Shown here: positions 7,001 to 16,081 of the stretch, piece by piece
Numbering within the stretch: position 1 is the stretch's first letter
Layout: the number at the start of each line of letters is the position of its first letter
Source of the DNA: Euryarchaeota archaeon UBA13
GTDB taxonomy: Archaea; Thermoplasmatota; Poseidoniia; Poseidoniales; Poseidoniaceae
Length of the DNA: 16,575 bases
Assembly: GCA_002495945.1 (NCBI GenBank)
Contig: DAHU01000067.1
Span: 1,403-17,977 of the forward strand
Reading direction: 5' to 3'
Notes under the pieces: model-generated
What the model was told of the DNA's origin: nothing
Database searches by the model: none
The model's input: the letters and a program-made list of their open reading frames with translations, nothing else
Program-made: the position numbers and the translations under genes

Positions 7001-10000
7001 GAAACCAAGAGATTCATCATTAATCTCGAACAAGATATTTGCCGGAAGTATGGTTCCGTCAACCTGCTCAAGCCCACTACCATTATCTGAAATTATTTGT
7101 CCTGAAATATTGAAACTCTCTCCCGCAACAGGATTGGATGCAATATCATCGATGACTAGGAAAGTTACTGAGCGAACGTTGATGGTAGAGAAATTGGCAC
7201 CAACTCCCAATAAGTCTGAACTACCGATGAAGCTTATCTCTACATTGGTTAAACCGAGTGGTTGTGAGAATGGTATTTGATGTGTGATATTAGCGAAGCC
7301 CTCGCCATCTGTTTGCACAGTGCCAATTGGTGCATCTCTAAACTTGTATGTGACATCATAGCCACTTAGCGGCTGGAATAGGTTGGATGACTCGACAAGT
7401 TTAGAGGTAATGTTGACACTATCACCACGGTTTATTACAACAGCATTGAGCGGTTGTATAGACTCAAACTGAGTCACTCCAAAGACAAATATGGGTGTCT
7501 CTACCGATGATTCAAGATAGAACTTAGATGACCCTTCAATCACTGAGATGACCAATGTTTTTGCGCCACGCAAGGTTCCGTTGTTTAGGGTATCAGTAGG
7601 CACAGACATATTGAATGAACCGTTAGATGTAGTAGTGAATGAACTTACTAGTGTTTCATTTGCATTGTTAAGCCAGTTCGCCTTTAATTTGACCGAATCT
7701 ACCAATTGTCGAGTATTGTCATCATCATCAATAACTTGACCTACAACATTGAAATCGACGCCTGCTATTGCACTGTTTGGAATGGAATCAATTCTGATAT
7801 CGGTATTACCCTGAATTGTGATATTGAGCTTGGTACTGTTGCCAGTGTGACGAGAATTACCCTTTGCTAGCGGATCTGTGAGGTCGTCAGCGACCATTAC
7901 CAATATTTCGTAAGCACCGGGCGCAATTCCTGTAGCAGGCCAAGTTAGGTTAGCAGTACCATTCTCGTCACTCAATGAATTACCCATTGATACATTTGAG
8001 CCATTAAAATCAAAGTAAAATTCGGCAGTTACACCCTCTAAGAAACTCAAGTCTGCAAGGTCTGCAACTGTTACAGACAACTCAACATCATTGTTAGTCA
8101 AAGTTGTAATTTCACGCTCTTCAATTAGCGTAACAACAAATTCCGACTCGATACCGACAAGAACTGTTGGAGTTGGGAGGAATGAAATTGAGCCTGTCAA
8201 CTCATCGGGAATTGGGTCTTCCGAAGCATAATATGGCCCGCCCTCAGGTTGTTGACTGTAGAAATCAAATCGAATTTCAACATCATATGCGTCGGATGGT
8301 AGGTTTGTTGGAATCGTTACATTTTCGCTAAACGTAGAGGTTTGGTTATCTAGCAAACCCTGCGCCAAATCAAGATTTCTTCCATCCTCGGTTACTAGTA
8401 CTATAGAATACTGAGAAATATTATCACCAAGTATCGGCGTTTGGTAAACTCCATCGAAGATTGACCCGTTGATAGTCAAATTATCTCCGAGATGAGTCCA
8501 TTCTTGACTTATGGTGATGTTCCAGCCGATTTCTGCTTTGACCCTGATGGTGCCGTTACCTGATGATGGCGAGTAATCTTCACTCCCGTTGTAGTTAATT
8601 CCCACCACGTAGTCATTAGCGGGTAGATTCGCATCTAAGTTGATAATTTGTTGATGTGGCCCTGATAGATTGGACGAAGTGTTAAACCAAGAATTGTTGA
8701 ATAAGAAGTCATAATCACCTATTGTGGATGAAACTATTGCACCTCTGTGGTCAGTAATCGATACTTCAAACACCCCATCATAACCTCTCAGTTGGGGTAT
8801 GGAATCAAATTCAAACTGAAGGAAACTCTGTAACCTGTACGGCACACCTATCGACAGATTTGCATCATCTGTAGCCTGGATTGAGTCTGGAATGAATCGA
8901 AGCCTGACCTCAACTTCTCCTGCACCAAATGTTGCTAATTGTGCAGTCAACTGTGTTTGTATGGCAAAAGTTCCGTTAACTGTAATATTGAAGATATCAC
9001 TCCAAGAATCAAAAGTTCCATTCTCGCGCATGGAGAGCAGCAATTGACCTTCCATGTCCGTCGGTGATGGTCCGAGAGATCTTGCAGTACCGTTTACCCA
9101 CAAATCTTGGTCTACAACGAATACACTCTTATCTGCTAGAGGTCCTTCTATTGTTGCTGTTAGGTTTGGTGCTTCACGAATGTCTAAACTAATTGACAGA
9201 TTTGATGGTCTCAAATGGTGTTCCGGCACTGCTATAGCCGGGTCTAGTTGCTCAACCCAACCCTCGAACCACAACTCGGCATTGATAATTCCAAGGGTTT
9301 CTGTTTCTTGCAGTTCGACACTAATCGACCACAAACCTGTAGGCGTAACTACTCCAGACAGGTTGTTACTTCCGTTAACACTGGATGTAAATGTTAGATA
9401 GATATTGGGATTATCCCCTTCGAATGAATAATCCTCCGGGGAATTCTCATATTCTATCTGTCCTTGAATTGTGGTTGTAGAGCCTGCACCGACAACTGGT
9501 GCACCAATAGACAACGGGAATTCATGATTGATTACTGAATCATCAGTGATGTTAATCCAACTGTCAAATAATATTACACTGTTAGGTATCAACTCAAATG
9601 CACCATGTTTGATTAAAAGCGAATAAATTCCGGGATTGAGTGAGACTGCCAAATTTCCGCTAAACGAGAAATTACCATCTTCATCCGTTTGTACATCGGC
9701 GACGAACCTATCCTCGATTAATTCGGCTTGTGGGTTGGAAATTGGCACTAAGTAAGCGGATAAGTCATAATTTTCGATAGGTGTAGAGTTGTCTGCAAAG
9801 ACAAACTGGCCAGACATATCGAAGGTATTAGACAAATCACGGTCGATTGTCAGCGGGGATACAGATTGGTTCAGAATTGTTAGATTTTCAGAATTCGGGC
9901 ATGAATCGAAAGGCACCCATCCCAAATCTACTTCTCCAGAACCGGTGTCAAAGGACATCTTTACTTCACCCCATGAGGAGTAATCTTGTGTTGAAACAGT

Positions 10001-13000
10001 ATATCCTGCCCCGTTCCACTGGCCTCCGACATATCCAGTAACAAATCTCGCTGGCAGTCCAGCGATTCTTGCCATAGTAACGAAGGCTGTGTTGTAGTCT
10101 TTACATTGGCCAATTCCGTTGTTGACAACAAATGAGGTTATATCTTGTCCCGAGGGATTGTTCACGGGAGTATGGTACAAACTAAATTCGAATGTTTCGT
10201 TACCTAATCTTAGGAAATCACTTAACGATTTAGCTAATGTGTAGGCATCTTGTGACGATGCATTTTGTGTTACTGCGTCAACAGTTTGAGTTACGATAAA
10301 TTCGGATGACTGCTGATTAGAGAAATCGGAAGGAACAATTAGTTGGTAATCAAAACCAGAAGTTACAATGGAGTTAGCCGATAATACATCCCAGTCTAAG
10401 AAATACTCCTCTTGTCTTAGATTCAATCGATCAATTTCACCAAATTCAACGTTGATATTGTGAGTATCGTTGGAGCGTTGCAATGTCGCAGCGGGATCTG
10501 ACCAAAATGTGATATTTCGATAATATGACGAGACTGGAAGGTTACCCACGCCGATGGGCTGGCGATAATTGATTTCCCAGTCAATGGTGCCATTTGACAG
10601 ACTTGCGTCAGGCAGTTGACTTAGGTTATCCACATTTGGCACCAGTGGCGAGAATGGATGCACATCTTGCAGGTTTGCATAGGTTGTTCCAGTATAGAAG
10701 TCATTAGTATTCAATCGCCATCGATGTATTTGGCTTGTATCTACCTCACCTGATGAATTGTTTGCCCAAAATACAACGCCATCTTCTACGATATCATCGG
10801 TGGGGTCAAACGGGTCAAATGGAGAATTTGCACACAGTGTACCCCAGAATGCTATCGGACATTCGTCACCATCTGACATGCCACCTCCGTCTGTATCTGG
10901 ATTTGTCCAGTCAGTCCCAGTCAAATTTTCAATCGCATCGGGAATTCCATCACCGTCAAAATCTTCTGGTAAGACGTCATCCAAAGGATTGGATTCGGGA
11001 TTGGTACCATCAGTGTACTCCGTTCTATCGTCGACTCCACCACTGTCTGTGTCAAATACAGTTGGATTTGTGACCCATGCATCAACGCTACCGTTTCCGA
11101 TGCCAATCCATATCAAATCACAACCAGTTGTGTCTTCAAAGTAATTGTTCAGCGTGTCACCATCATCATCTAACAAATTATTACACGGTTCATTCGGGTC
11201 TGTGAAATCGAATACTTCATCAAAATCACTAACTCCATCTCCGTCAGTATCTACTAAACTTGGATTAGAAAACCAGCCAAAGACACCGAGAATTTCTTCC
11301 CAGTCAGCCAACCCATCCCCGTCGCTATCTTCGTAGTCATCATCACAATACTGTTGAGTAGTCGCAAGTGTACCTGCAGCAGTAGCGTCAGTGTGACAGA
11401 ATGAACCATTTCGGTTCACTACCTCAGTAACCCCTGCCGCAGGTCCGACTGAAACGTCAACCAATACTTGGCCCGAGATTCTAAAGTAAGTAAATGGAGT
11501 TAATGTTCCAGATAAGTTGTACCAACCCTCACCACCATCCGGATTGAAGCCAGAGACATCAGTAAGTGTAAGCAAAGAATTACCGGAATCCCAATTAGTT
11601 ATCGTCGTTGCAAAATTAATGAACGAATCACACGGGTCGGTTCCATGAGTGACATTCAACTCATCTCCGTCATTGACACCGCCATAATCTGAGTCTGCCA
11701 CATCCCACAGTGTACATGACAGATTTTCTTCCCAGTTTTGAATCCCATCTTGGTCTTGGTCACCTGAATCCTCTTTCCTCGTTGGGTCGGTTTCACCCGG
11801 GTCAATTACGCCATTGCTGTTGTTATCCTCTTCTCCATCATCCAGTGCGTCACCATCAGTATTGTTGTCTCGAGGATCTGTTGCTTGTGGTGGGTTTCCA
11901 TAAAGTCCGTTCACTTCTACACCGTCAGGAATACCATCATTATCCGTGTCTGAAGAAGTGGGGTCAGTTAGCAGGACGAGCGCTTCGTAGGAATCATTGA
12001 GACCGTCGTTGTCGCTATCTGCACGTTGAGGATTGGTTGATGTTATGCCATCAACTTCAGCTGTGTAGGTTGCACAACCACCCGGTCCAACGCCTGTTAC
12101 TGGGTCACACGGCGATGTGGTCTCAGTTGGGTTGCCGTCTGGGCCCGGCCTGAAACATGGGATAGAACCACACATGGTATTCCATGTGGGATTGATGTAC
12201 TCGAATAGGTTGTTTAAGCCATCACCATCTGGGTCACCGTTGGGCCCATCAAAATTAGATGCAGAAGTGGCATTCAAACCATTTGCGGCTTCCCAACCAT
12301 CCGGCATACCGTCACCATCGGTATCGTAGCCATTGACGTCTTCGTCGATTAATCCATCACCATCATCATCGTTTGACGAGCAATCTGCGTCACCATCACC
12401 ATCTGGGTCTGCAGAGTCAACTAAACCATCTTGATCGTCGTCGAATCCATTGGCGCATATATTTCCTACTGGATCCTCGTCACAGAGAATGGTACCTCCG
12501 TTTCCATCCGAGCCTGCATCACCGCAACCGGGTCTGATGTATTGTAGCGAACCCTCTTCGTTCCAGTTGCTCACCGGTACTGTGCCATTCCACCAGATAC
12601 CATTGTCTAGCAGATTTGGTGTTGCCGGGTTATCCCAACCTGCAGGCATTAAGTATGTATATTCTTGAAGATTTGACATTCCGTCGCCATCAGGATCACC
12701 AACTGCCCCGTCATCATTGGCACTTGATAGAGGGTCTAGACCGTACTTCCACTCCCAACCATCAGGCAAACCATCGTTATCGGTGTCAGGGTCGTTAGGA
12801 AATGAATTAATCAAATACTCCAATCCATAGGTAAGACCGTCGCCATCTTGGTCAGTGTTCGAAGCACTGGCCTCGATTGCAAAGAAATTAATTGAGGCTA
12901 TTGAAGATAATAGCATCAGTGCGATAAGCGACAATGATTTGACAGCATTTTTGTGTTTGACAATCTGCAAATTTGCAGCCGGCCTATGAACTAATGAACG

Positions 13001-13009
13001 CTTACGCAT
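4088..13009 (-). CDS. Giant membrane-anchored surface protein: TSP3 repeats, transglutaminase-like domain, Ig-like stalk, DUF4129-like tail
   Basis: This 2973-residue protein takes up over half the window. Residues 1-49 are a signal peptide with a long basic n-region, a hydrophobic core at about 25-44 and cleavage probably after ASA at 47-49. Residues 52-740 carry twenty D-x-D-x-D-G-type calcium-binding repeats like thrombospondin type 3. Residues about 890-1040 are a transglutaminase-like domain: Cys969 in GQCKDYNTAF, then GLPARFVTGYVGG, then Asp1035 in WVPFDSCP. Ser1011 replaces the usual His. About 1045-2800 is a long run of beta-rich Ig-like domains full of N-x-S/T sequons. A membrane helix at about 2830-2851 and RRR precede a cytoplasmic tail with a DUF4129-like unit (about 2872-2960, FLRRDFETVREFE...MFEMARYS). 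Transglutaminase plus DUF4129 is the TgpA arrangement. Likely role: adhesion or surface scaffolding, inferred. A TATA-like box 25 bases before the ATG suggests a leaderless mRNA. Confidence 0.9.
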   Translation of the reverse strand: MRKRSLVHRPAANLQIVKHKNAVKSLSLIALMLLSSIASINFFAIEASASNTDQDGDGLTYGLEYLINSFPNDPDTDNDGLPDGWEWKYGLDPLSSANDDGAVGDPDGDGMSNLQEYTYLMPAGWDNPATPNLLDNGIWWNGTVPVSNWNEEGSLQYIRPGCGDAGSDGNGGTILCDEDPVGNICANGFDDDQDGLVDSADPDGDGDADCSSNDDDGDGLIDEDVNGYDTDGDGMPDGWEAANGLNATSASNFDGPNGDPDGDGLNNLFEYINPTWNTMCGSIPCFRPGPDGNPTETTSPCDPVTGVGPGGCATYTAEVDGITSTNPQRADSDNDGLNDSYEALVLLTDPTSSDTDNDGIPDGVEVNGLYGNPPQATDPRDNNTDGDALDDGEEDNNSNGVIDPGETDPTRKEDSGDQDQDGIQNWEENLSCTLWDVADSDYGGVNDGDELNVTHGTDPCDSFINFATTITNWDSGNSLLTLTDVSGFNPDGGEGWYNLSGTLTPFTYFRISGQVLVDVSVGPAAGVTEVVNRNGSFCHTDATAAGTLATTQQYCDDDYEDSDGDGLADWEEILGVFGWFSNPSLVDTDGDGVSDFDEVFDFTDPNEPCNNLLDDDGDTLNNYFEDTTGCDLIWIGIGNGSVDAWVTNPTVFDTDSGGVDDRTEYTDGTNPESNPLDDVLPEDFDGDGIPDAIENLTGTDWTNPDTDGGGMSDGDECPIAFWGTLCANSPFDPFDPTDDIVEDGVVFWANNSSGEVDTSQIHRWRLNTNDFYTGTTYANLQDVHPFSPLVPNVDNLSQLPDASLSNGTIDWEINYRQPIGVGNLPVSSYYRNITFWSDPAATLQRSNDTHNINVEFGEIDRLNLRQEEYFLDWDVLSANSIVTSGFDYQLIVPSDFSNQQSSEFIVTQTVDAVTQNASSQDAYTLAKSLSDFLRLGNETFEFSLYHTPVNNPSGQDITSFVVNNGIGQCKDYNTAFVTMARIAGLPARFVTGYVGGQWNGAGYTVSTQDYSSWGEVKMSFDTGSGEVDLGWVPFDSCPNSENLTILNQSVSPLTIDRDLSNTFDMSGQFVFADNSTPIENYDLSAYLVPISNPQAELIEDRFVADVQTDEDGNFSFSGNLAVSLNPGIYSLLIKHGAFELIPNSVILFDSWINITDDSVINHEFPLSIGAPVVGAGSTTTIQGQIEYENSPEDYSFEGDNPNIYLTFTSSVNGSNNLSGVVTPTGLWSISVELQETETLGIINAELWFEGWVEQLDPAIAVPEHHLRPSNLSISLDIREAPNLTATIEGPLADKSVFVVDQDLWVNGTARSLGPSPTDMEGQLLLSMRENGTFDSWSDIFNITVNGTFAIQTQLTAQLATFGAGEVEVRLRFIPDSIQATDDANLSIGVPYRLQSFLQFEFDSIPQLRGYDGVFEVSITDHRGAIVSSTIGDYDFLFNNSWFNTSSNLSGPHQQIINLDANLPANDYVVGINYNGSEDYSPSSGNGTIRVKAEIGWNITISQEWTHLGDNLTINGSIFDGVYQTPILGDNISQYSIVLVTEDGRNLDLAQGLLDNQTSTFSENVTIPTNLPSDAYDVEIRFDFYSQQPEGGPYYASEDPIPDELTGSISFLPTPTVLVGIESEFVVTLIEEREITTLTNNDVELSVTVADLADLSFLEGVTAEFYFDFNGSNVSMGNSLSDENGTANLTWPATGIAPGAYEILVMVADDLTDPLAKGNSRHTGNSTKLNITIQGNTDIRIDSIPNSAIAGVDFNVVGQVIDDDDNTRQLVDSVKLKANWLNNANETLVSSFTTTSNGSFNMSVPTDTLNNGTLRGAKTLVISVIEGSSKFYLESSVETPIFVFGVTQFESIQPLNAVVINRGDSVNITSKLVESSNLFQPLSGYDVTYKFRDAPIGTVQTDGEGFANITHQIPFSQPLGLTNVEISFIGSSDLLGVGANFSTINVRSVTFLVIDDIASNPVAGESFNISGQIISDNGSGLEQVDGTILPANILFEINDESLGFTVTGGTVGIDGFWNASILLSPNFAAGNNTLSATYIPAVNFYLGSNTTSLFDSRGFTEIIFTDPVLDIQGQPSLNDRVERGNDVEIEVLLLDNTGQPVSGQLVTITLNGTDITTVITTAQNGSAYGTLTTPANMSVGVKDVNAIFTGTPGTTGLLGSESNSSFVVLAETNISITQYPSSLVAGDYMTVNGTLLDDLGLALAVQGIPSPAVVHLMIDGDSVASIETDALTGQFSLGYPLPEEITAGPHIITVEFFGGRDWVDPIGVGEPSNPEYYMPSASTVPFNISVPTKINLITTGGDVNREEVMTIEGLLLDLVDNPLAELTIEVWLDGEFMTNVDTDENGLFTAIYPVPADAALGPVTLEVRFNGTTFYLPSDANGTWNIFSHIVLSVGVPETTAVGENISITGSVADNQLIPISGHQVELIIEGITIASVVTDSNGQFSYDWTVSDLFEFGNRTLTAYSGSQGYYRSNSTNTTFFLAHRADITVSFDSEAQVTRGELWELSGRLFDIDSLTNEGLEGELLEIYLDGNLVATTQTADNGEWDVIVFATQDLTRGLHDIEIVFPGTYSHIGTEEQLVGYVWADLAVSIDSDSTTVAIRSDGTFGPISITGSISEVGGTGEIFENLAINVGNGSDCASQREGARCIPSSLVGIDWSNGNFTIDTVAPSWFAAGTQYIHLDVLENTTYYLNSKSVNRQIFIKLNVDFEWDIAEIDESGNKEVFGGITITANDTGLGVPLISVTYTLKNESNAQLTNPLTVVTDPNGLAEFEFNSDPPYGDYDRWGYVYVDAIINDPILSEASKDDFESLRDSDEFNPKYKFDEEQVDVPTWAYVLLILTVVIITAGVIIYRRRLNNELLQEAAEVFAYTAELLAAGDSIREAIFNCYQNLCTVLQQNGFLRRDFETVREFEVAIRQAMPQISDDALLAIDNMFEMARYSRDEMGAQHQQAAQMALDKMIQEIANLASIPNR
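10862..12853 (-). repeat. Coding region of twenty TSP3-like calcium-binding repeats
   Basis: Within the giant gene the motifs run from DQDGDG near residue 53 to DTDGGG near residue 710. They include strict copies (DTDNDGLPDG, DPDGDGMSNL, DTDGDGMPDG, DSDGDGLADW, DFDGDGIPDA) and degenerate ones (DNNSNGVIDP, DSDYGGVNDG, DTDSGGVDDR). On the plus strand this gives recurring CCATCACC-like words. The spacing is irregular, and Cys-containing linkers such as CGDAGSDGNGG lie between the copies. Confidence 0.8.
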
Positions 13010-13029
13010 GCTACCAACATGTTCCGCCT

Positions 13030-13038
13030 GTTTTTATG
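13030..13038 (-). promoter_or_regulatory. TATA-like box of the giant surface-protein gene
   Basis: The minus strand reads CATAAAAAC. Its centre is about 25 bases before the ATG at 13009, so transcription should begin at or next to the start codon. No ribosome site precedes that ATG, which agrees with a leaderless mRNA. Confidence 0.5.
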
Positions 13039-13067
13039 CTTCATAAGGCAAATGGTACGATGTTCAT

Positions 13068-13077
13068 ACAATATGTC
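13068..13077. promoter_or_regulatory. Operator-like sequence shared with the regulator promoter
   Basis: ACAATATGTC is identical to ten bases of the palindrome at 743-757 (746-755 there). It lies about 30 bases upstream of the TATA-like box of the giant gene. One outer arm is not conserved (TACA rather than GACA), so it is a partial match. Confidence 0.25.
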
Positions 13078-13098
13078 GAACCCATACTGAAAATATCT

Positions 13099-16026
13099 TC
13101 AAATTGAATCTAATTCATCAAGCAATTCTATGTCATCGTCATCATCAGTTACAGGTGCTGGTATGACTAACTCAGGCATTTCTGAATCCTCTAATTTAGT
13201 TTGATCCTCAACTGGGACTTCTTCGAAATTGACATTGGCAGAATCATAGCGTCCCCTGCGATATACTGCAAGCACGAAGAGCACCACCAGGCCTGCTCCA
13301 AGTGCGAGGGTTTGAGGTTCTGGGTCATATATCTCGTTCATGAAGCATGCTAATCCGGTACATTCGGTCTTGAAGTTGAACTTAGACAGTTGAGTATATG
13401 TTGAATTGTATGGTACTTCATCATCCATTGGAGTAACCCGAAGAACAAATTCAACATCGGTCCCATCTTTCAAGTTACTTGGAGCGGTTAGTTCGACAAA
13501 GAAATCCTTACTTGCATATGCTGGCAAAGTCACCAATAGGAAACCGCCACCCACTTGCGAGGATGATGCAGCAATTTCACCATCCCAACCTGTTGGCTCT
13601 TCCAACTCAATTACTACATCTAACGGGATATTATTATCGTTAGCAATTCTGAATTCGATGCTTTTTGTTTCTTGGGAAGAGAATCTAGTGTACTCGCTTT
13701 TTTGAGTAATTGGCAGTCTTCCTGGTTGTACATCTTCTTCAACCTTGACGATTATAGGCAAGTCGAAATACCTCGCTTCATTCGAATCTACCCCTTCCTC
13801 TGAGACTCTTAGATAGATGGTTTGATTACCCGCTTCAACGTTTTCTGGTAGGGTAATCCCGAGGTTAATGTCCTCATAGGTCTCTGATGCAAGGCTAATC
13901 ACAATTATATCGTTACCTTGGTTGTCAGTTATCGAATAATCCCAAGAACTGTAACCCATTTCAGCATCGATATTTCTACTCAAATCTTTAGGATTAACTA
14001 TTCGCCAAGTTGTTTGACCAGCGATGTCGCTTGTGTCCGATACTCTTACTGTGTAGGAAACCGATTCGCCAGGATCCACCGGCCCAACCGTTCCCAAATC
14101 CCCGCCATCACTGTCGGAAATCACTTCAGCCAGTATCCCGAAAGTTCGGTGTACTGTGAAACTACTATCTGTTTGTAATTCAGAATCACCTGAGCTGGTA
14201 ATTTCAAGCGAGACCAAACCTATGTCTTGCGCTTCTCTGTCTGTCGGTGGATAAATTTCCATTCGTACGGTCAATATGTCATGTGAACCGATATCTGGAG
14301 TTACAGAATTTATGCCTTCCTCAGTGAGTTCCATCCCAGTGTCATTATCAAAGAATTTGTATTGCCAAGATGTTGGCATTTCATTGACTCTAATAAAGAA
14401 TGAATCTGTGTCAAAACCAGAATTGAAAATATCTACATAAAAGTCTCCGATTTCATCCGAATCGACGTAATGTGACAAACTCTCGTCGTAAAACTCCGGA
14501 CGTGTTGAATCTGAGATCTGTATTTGATGTTCTTCGTCTTCGTAAATCGAGACTCGTGGCGGCGCATATACACCTACTTCCTCGATATTGAGAATTATTT
14601 CGACTACCGCAACTTCTGTCGTTGTCCCATCTATATCGGCGAATGCTCTTGCCTCAACTTCTAACTTCTCGGGGGTGTTGGAAAGATCTCCTTCTGGGAC
14701 ATCGATTTGAAGTATTGGTCTTGCCGATGCACCGCCGCCCTGTAAAGAGTAGCCTTGTGGTTTGTCCCAAATTGGGTCAGACCATGAGGAGGGGAGTGAC
14801 CTCGCTAAGTCAAACACTACTTCCAAGTCAGAGGACGTTGAGCCTGTATGTTCAACAAGGAATTCTACGCTTGATGTTTGGCCCGGAGCGATAAGTACAG
14901 TATCAGGTTGATTCGAAGGCAAAGTTAGGAAAATACCGTGCTCTAAGAATTCCAAGCCTTGGTGCTCGAACAAAACTGTGTGACCCTGAATATCCTTAAT
15001 CTCAAGAGTTACATCGTATTCTCCCGGCTCAATTCCTTGGTCGAATACATAGGTGAAGTTACCAACTAAACCATTGTTATCCAAGATTAAATCATCATCT
15101 TCAAATTCCTCATTGAAAATTGTTGTCGCACCTTCGTTTGAACTCATGATTAGATTGACGCTCTCGATATCATCTCTTCCAAATGCATCTTTGACTTGAA
15201 GGGTAAATTGCATTTCCCTAAACTCTTGGCGATGGTTAGGATACCACTCTAAGACTTCATTATCAGTCCAACCCGATCCAGGCATGTGAACTTTGACCGC
15301 AGAATTGGCCAATGCATTGGCTTTAACTTCAAGTTTTGAAAAACTGTTAGTGGAATCAATGTCTCCAAATTGAACTTCTACATCACAATTCTCTCCTCCG
15401 CCAGTTATGCCGCCACCGCCTTGGCAGCCGTCGATGGTTGCATCGATTTCAAGACCAAGTTTTTTGCCATTTTCGACCAAAAATCCAGCTTCTGGAATTT
15501 CAAAGTTGATTACATTCACGGCATAGGTGCAAGAACCGCCTCCTATGCCACCAAAGCCTCCGCCTTCGGTACACGGATCGTCCAATTCAAGAACTACTTG
15601 CTCCACTGTTGTACTACCTGATAGCAACCTAAAGGTTACATCAGTTGTTGCCCCATCATTACCAGTGAATTTTAGATAAATGCTCAACTCGATGTAATTG
15701 CTAGCACCTTCACCGTAAAAACGGATATCACTTATCATTTCATTAGTAAAAAATTCAACTGTCGATAAAACGCTCAATTCTTCTGAAGAGCCGTCTGGTT
15801 CAGCGGTTGAAATTGAGCCGTCACCGCCTGATTCCGAGGTTGAAGAATCAATAAACAAATCATAAGATTCGTTGGATGAACCAGAAGAGAATACCTGCGA
15901 ATCGCTTAATGCAATCACATTATTGGGTGCATTTGAACCAATAAGTGGAACCATGGATGCGAGAATAAGTAATACAATAGCAGATGAAATTAGGCGGCCG
16001 CCAGCGTCGTCATCCTTGCGTCTCAT
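13099..16026 (-). CDS. Membrane-anchored surface protein with Ig-like domains and two Cys-bracketed glycine loops
   Basis: The 975-residue product begins MRRKDDD, followed by a hydrophobic signal segment (about 13-30). After it comes a long extracellular part rich in beta strands. It ends in one membrane helix at about 904-922 (LALGAGLVVLFVLAVY), RRGR, and a 53-residue cytoplasmic tail that is very acidic near its end (DDDDD). Early in the extracellular part, C152-C166 and C201-C214 bracket glycine-rich loops of 13 and 12 residues. Later segments (from about residue 370) resemble the CARDB/NEW3-like Ig folds of archaeal surface proteins, for example IAPGQTSSVEFLVEHTGS and VDPGESVSYTVRVSD; this is by pattern. 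A GTG at 16035 would add three residues. I chose the ATG at 16026, but a TATA-like motif predicts transcription start near 16035, so both remain possible. It is followed after 89 bases by the giant gene, which has the same topology, so they may form one surface structure. Confidence 0.82.
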   Translation of the reverse strand: MRRKDDDAGGRLISSAIVLLILASMVPLIGSNAPNNVIALSDSQVFSSGSSNESYDLFIDSSTSESGGDGSISTAEPDGSSEELSVLSTVEFFTNEMISDIRFYGEGASNYIELSIYLKFTGNDGATTDVTFRLLSGSTTVEQVVLELDDPCTEGGGFGGIGGGSCTYAVNVINFEIPEAGFLVENGKKLGLEIDATIDGCQGGGGITGGGENCDVEVQFGDIDSTNSFSKLEVKANALANSAVKVHMPGSGWTDNEVLEWYPNHRQEFREMQFTLQVKDAFGRDDIESVNLIMSSNEGATTIFNEEFEDDDLILDNNGLVGNFTYVFDQGIEPGEYDVTLEIKDIQGHTVLFEHQGLEFLEHGIFLTLPSNQPDTVLIAPGQTSSVEFLVEHTGSTSSDLEVVFDLARSLPSSWSDPIWDKPQGYSLQGGGASARPILQIDVPEGDLSNTPEKLEVEARAFADIDGTTTEVAVVEIILNIEEVGVYAPPRVSIYEDEEHQIQISDSTRPEFYDESLSHYVDSDEIGDFYVDIFNSGFDTDSFFIRVNEMPTSWQYKFFDNDTGMELTEEGINSVTPDIGSHDILTVRMEIYPPTDREAQDIGLVSLEITSSGDSELQTDSSFTVHRTFGILAEVISDSDGGDLGTVGPVDPGESVSYTVRVSDTSDIAGQTTWRIVNPKDLSRNIDAEMGYSSWDYSITDNQGNDIIVISLASETYEDINLGITLPENVEAGNQTIYLRVSEEGVDSNEARYFDLPIIVKVEEDVQPGRLPITQKSEYTRFSSQETKSIEFRIANDNNIPLDVVIELEEPTGWDGEIAASSSQVGGGFLLVTLPAYASKDFFVELTAPSNLKDGTDVEFVLRVTPMDDEVPYNSTYTQLSKFNFKTECTGLACFMNEIYDPEPQTLALGAGLVVLFVLAVYRRGRYDSANVNFEEVPVEDQTKLEDSEMPELVIPAPVTDDDDDIELLDELDSI

Positions 16027-16056
16027 GCTGTTCACAGACGGCGCTGGTAATAGGAC

Positions 16057-16066
16057 GGTTAAACGG
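16057..16066 (-). promoter_or_regulatory. Possible TATA-like element of the 975-residue surface-protein gene
   Basis: The minus strand reads CCGTTTAACC. It predicts transcription start near 16035, nine bases before the ATG at 16026 and exactly at the alternative GTG. It is a weak TATA match. Confidence 0.25.
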
Positions 16067-16081
16067 TTTTGGGTTGATGTT

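Noticed and set aside
4947..12798. Many plus-strand open frames of 60-128 codons inside the giant gene.
   Set aside because: They are antisense shadows of a 2973-codon frame with coherent domains. They lack promoters and their translations look random.
16027..16035. GTG at 16035 as the start of the 975-residue surface protein.
   Set aside because: It adds only three residues, and an ATG follows at 16026. It is kept as a possible alternative because the predicted transcription start is close to 16035.
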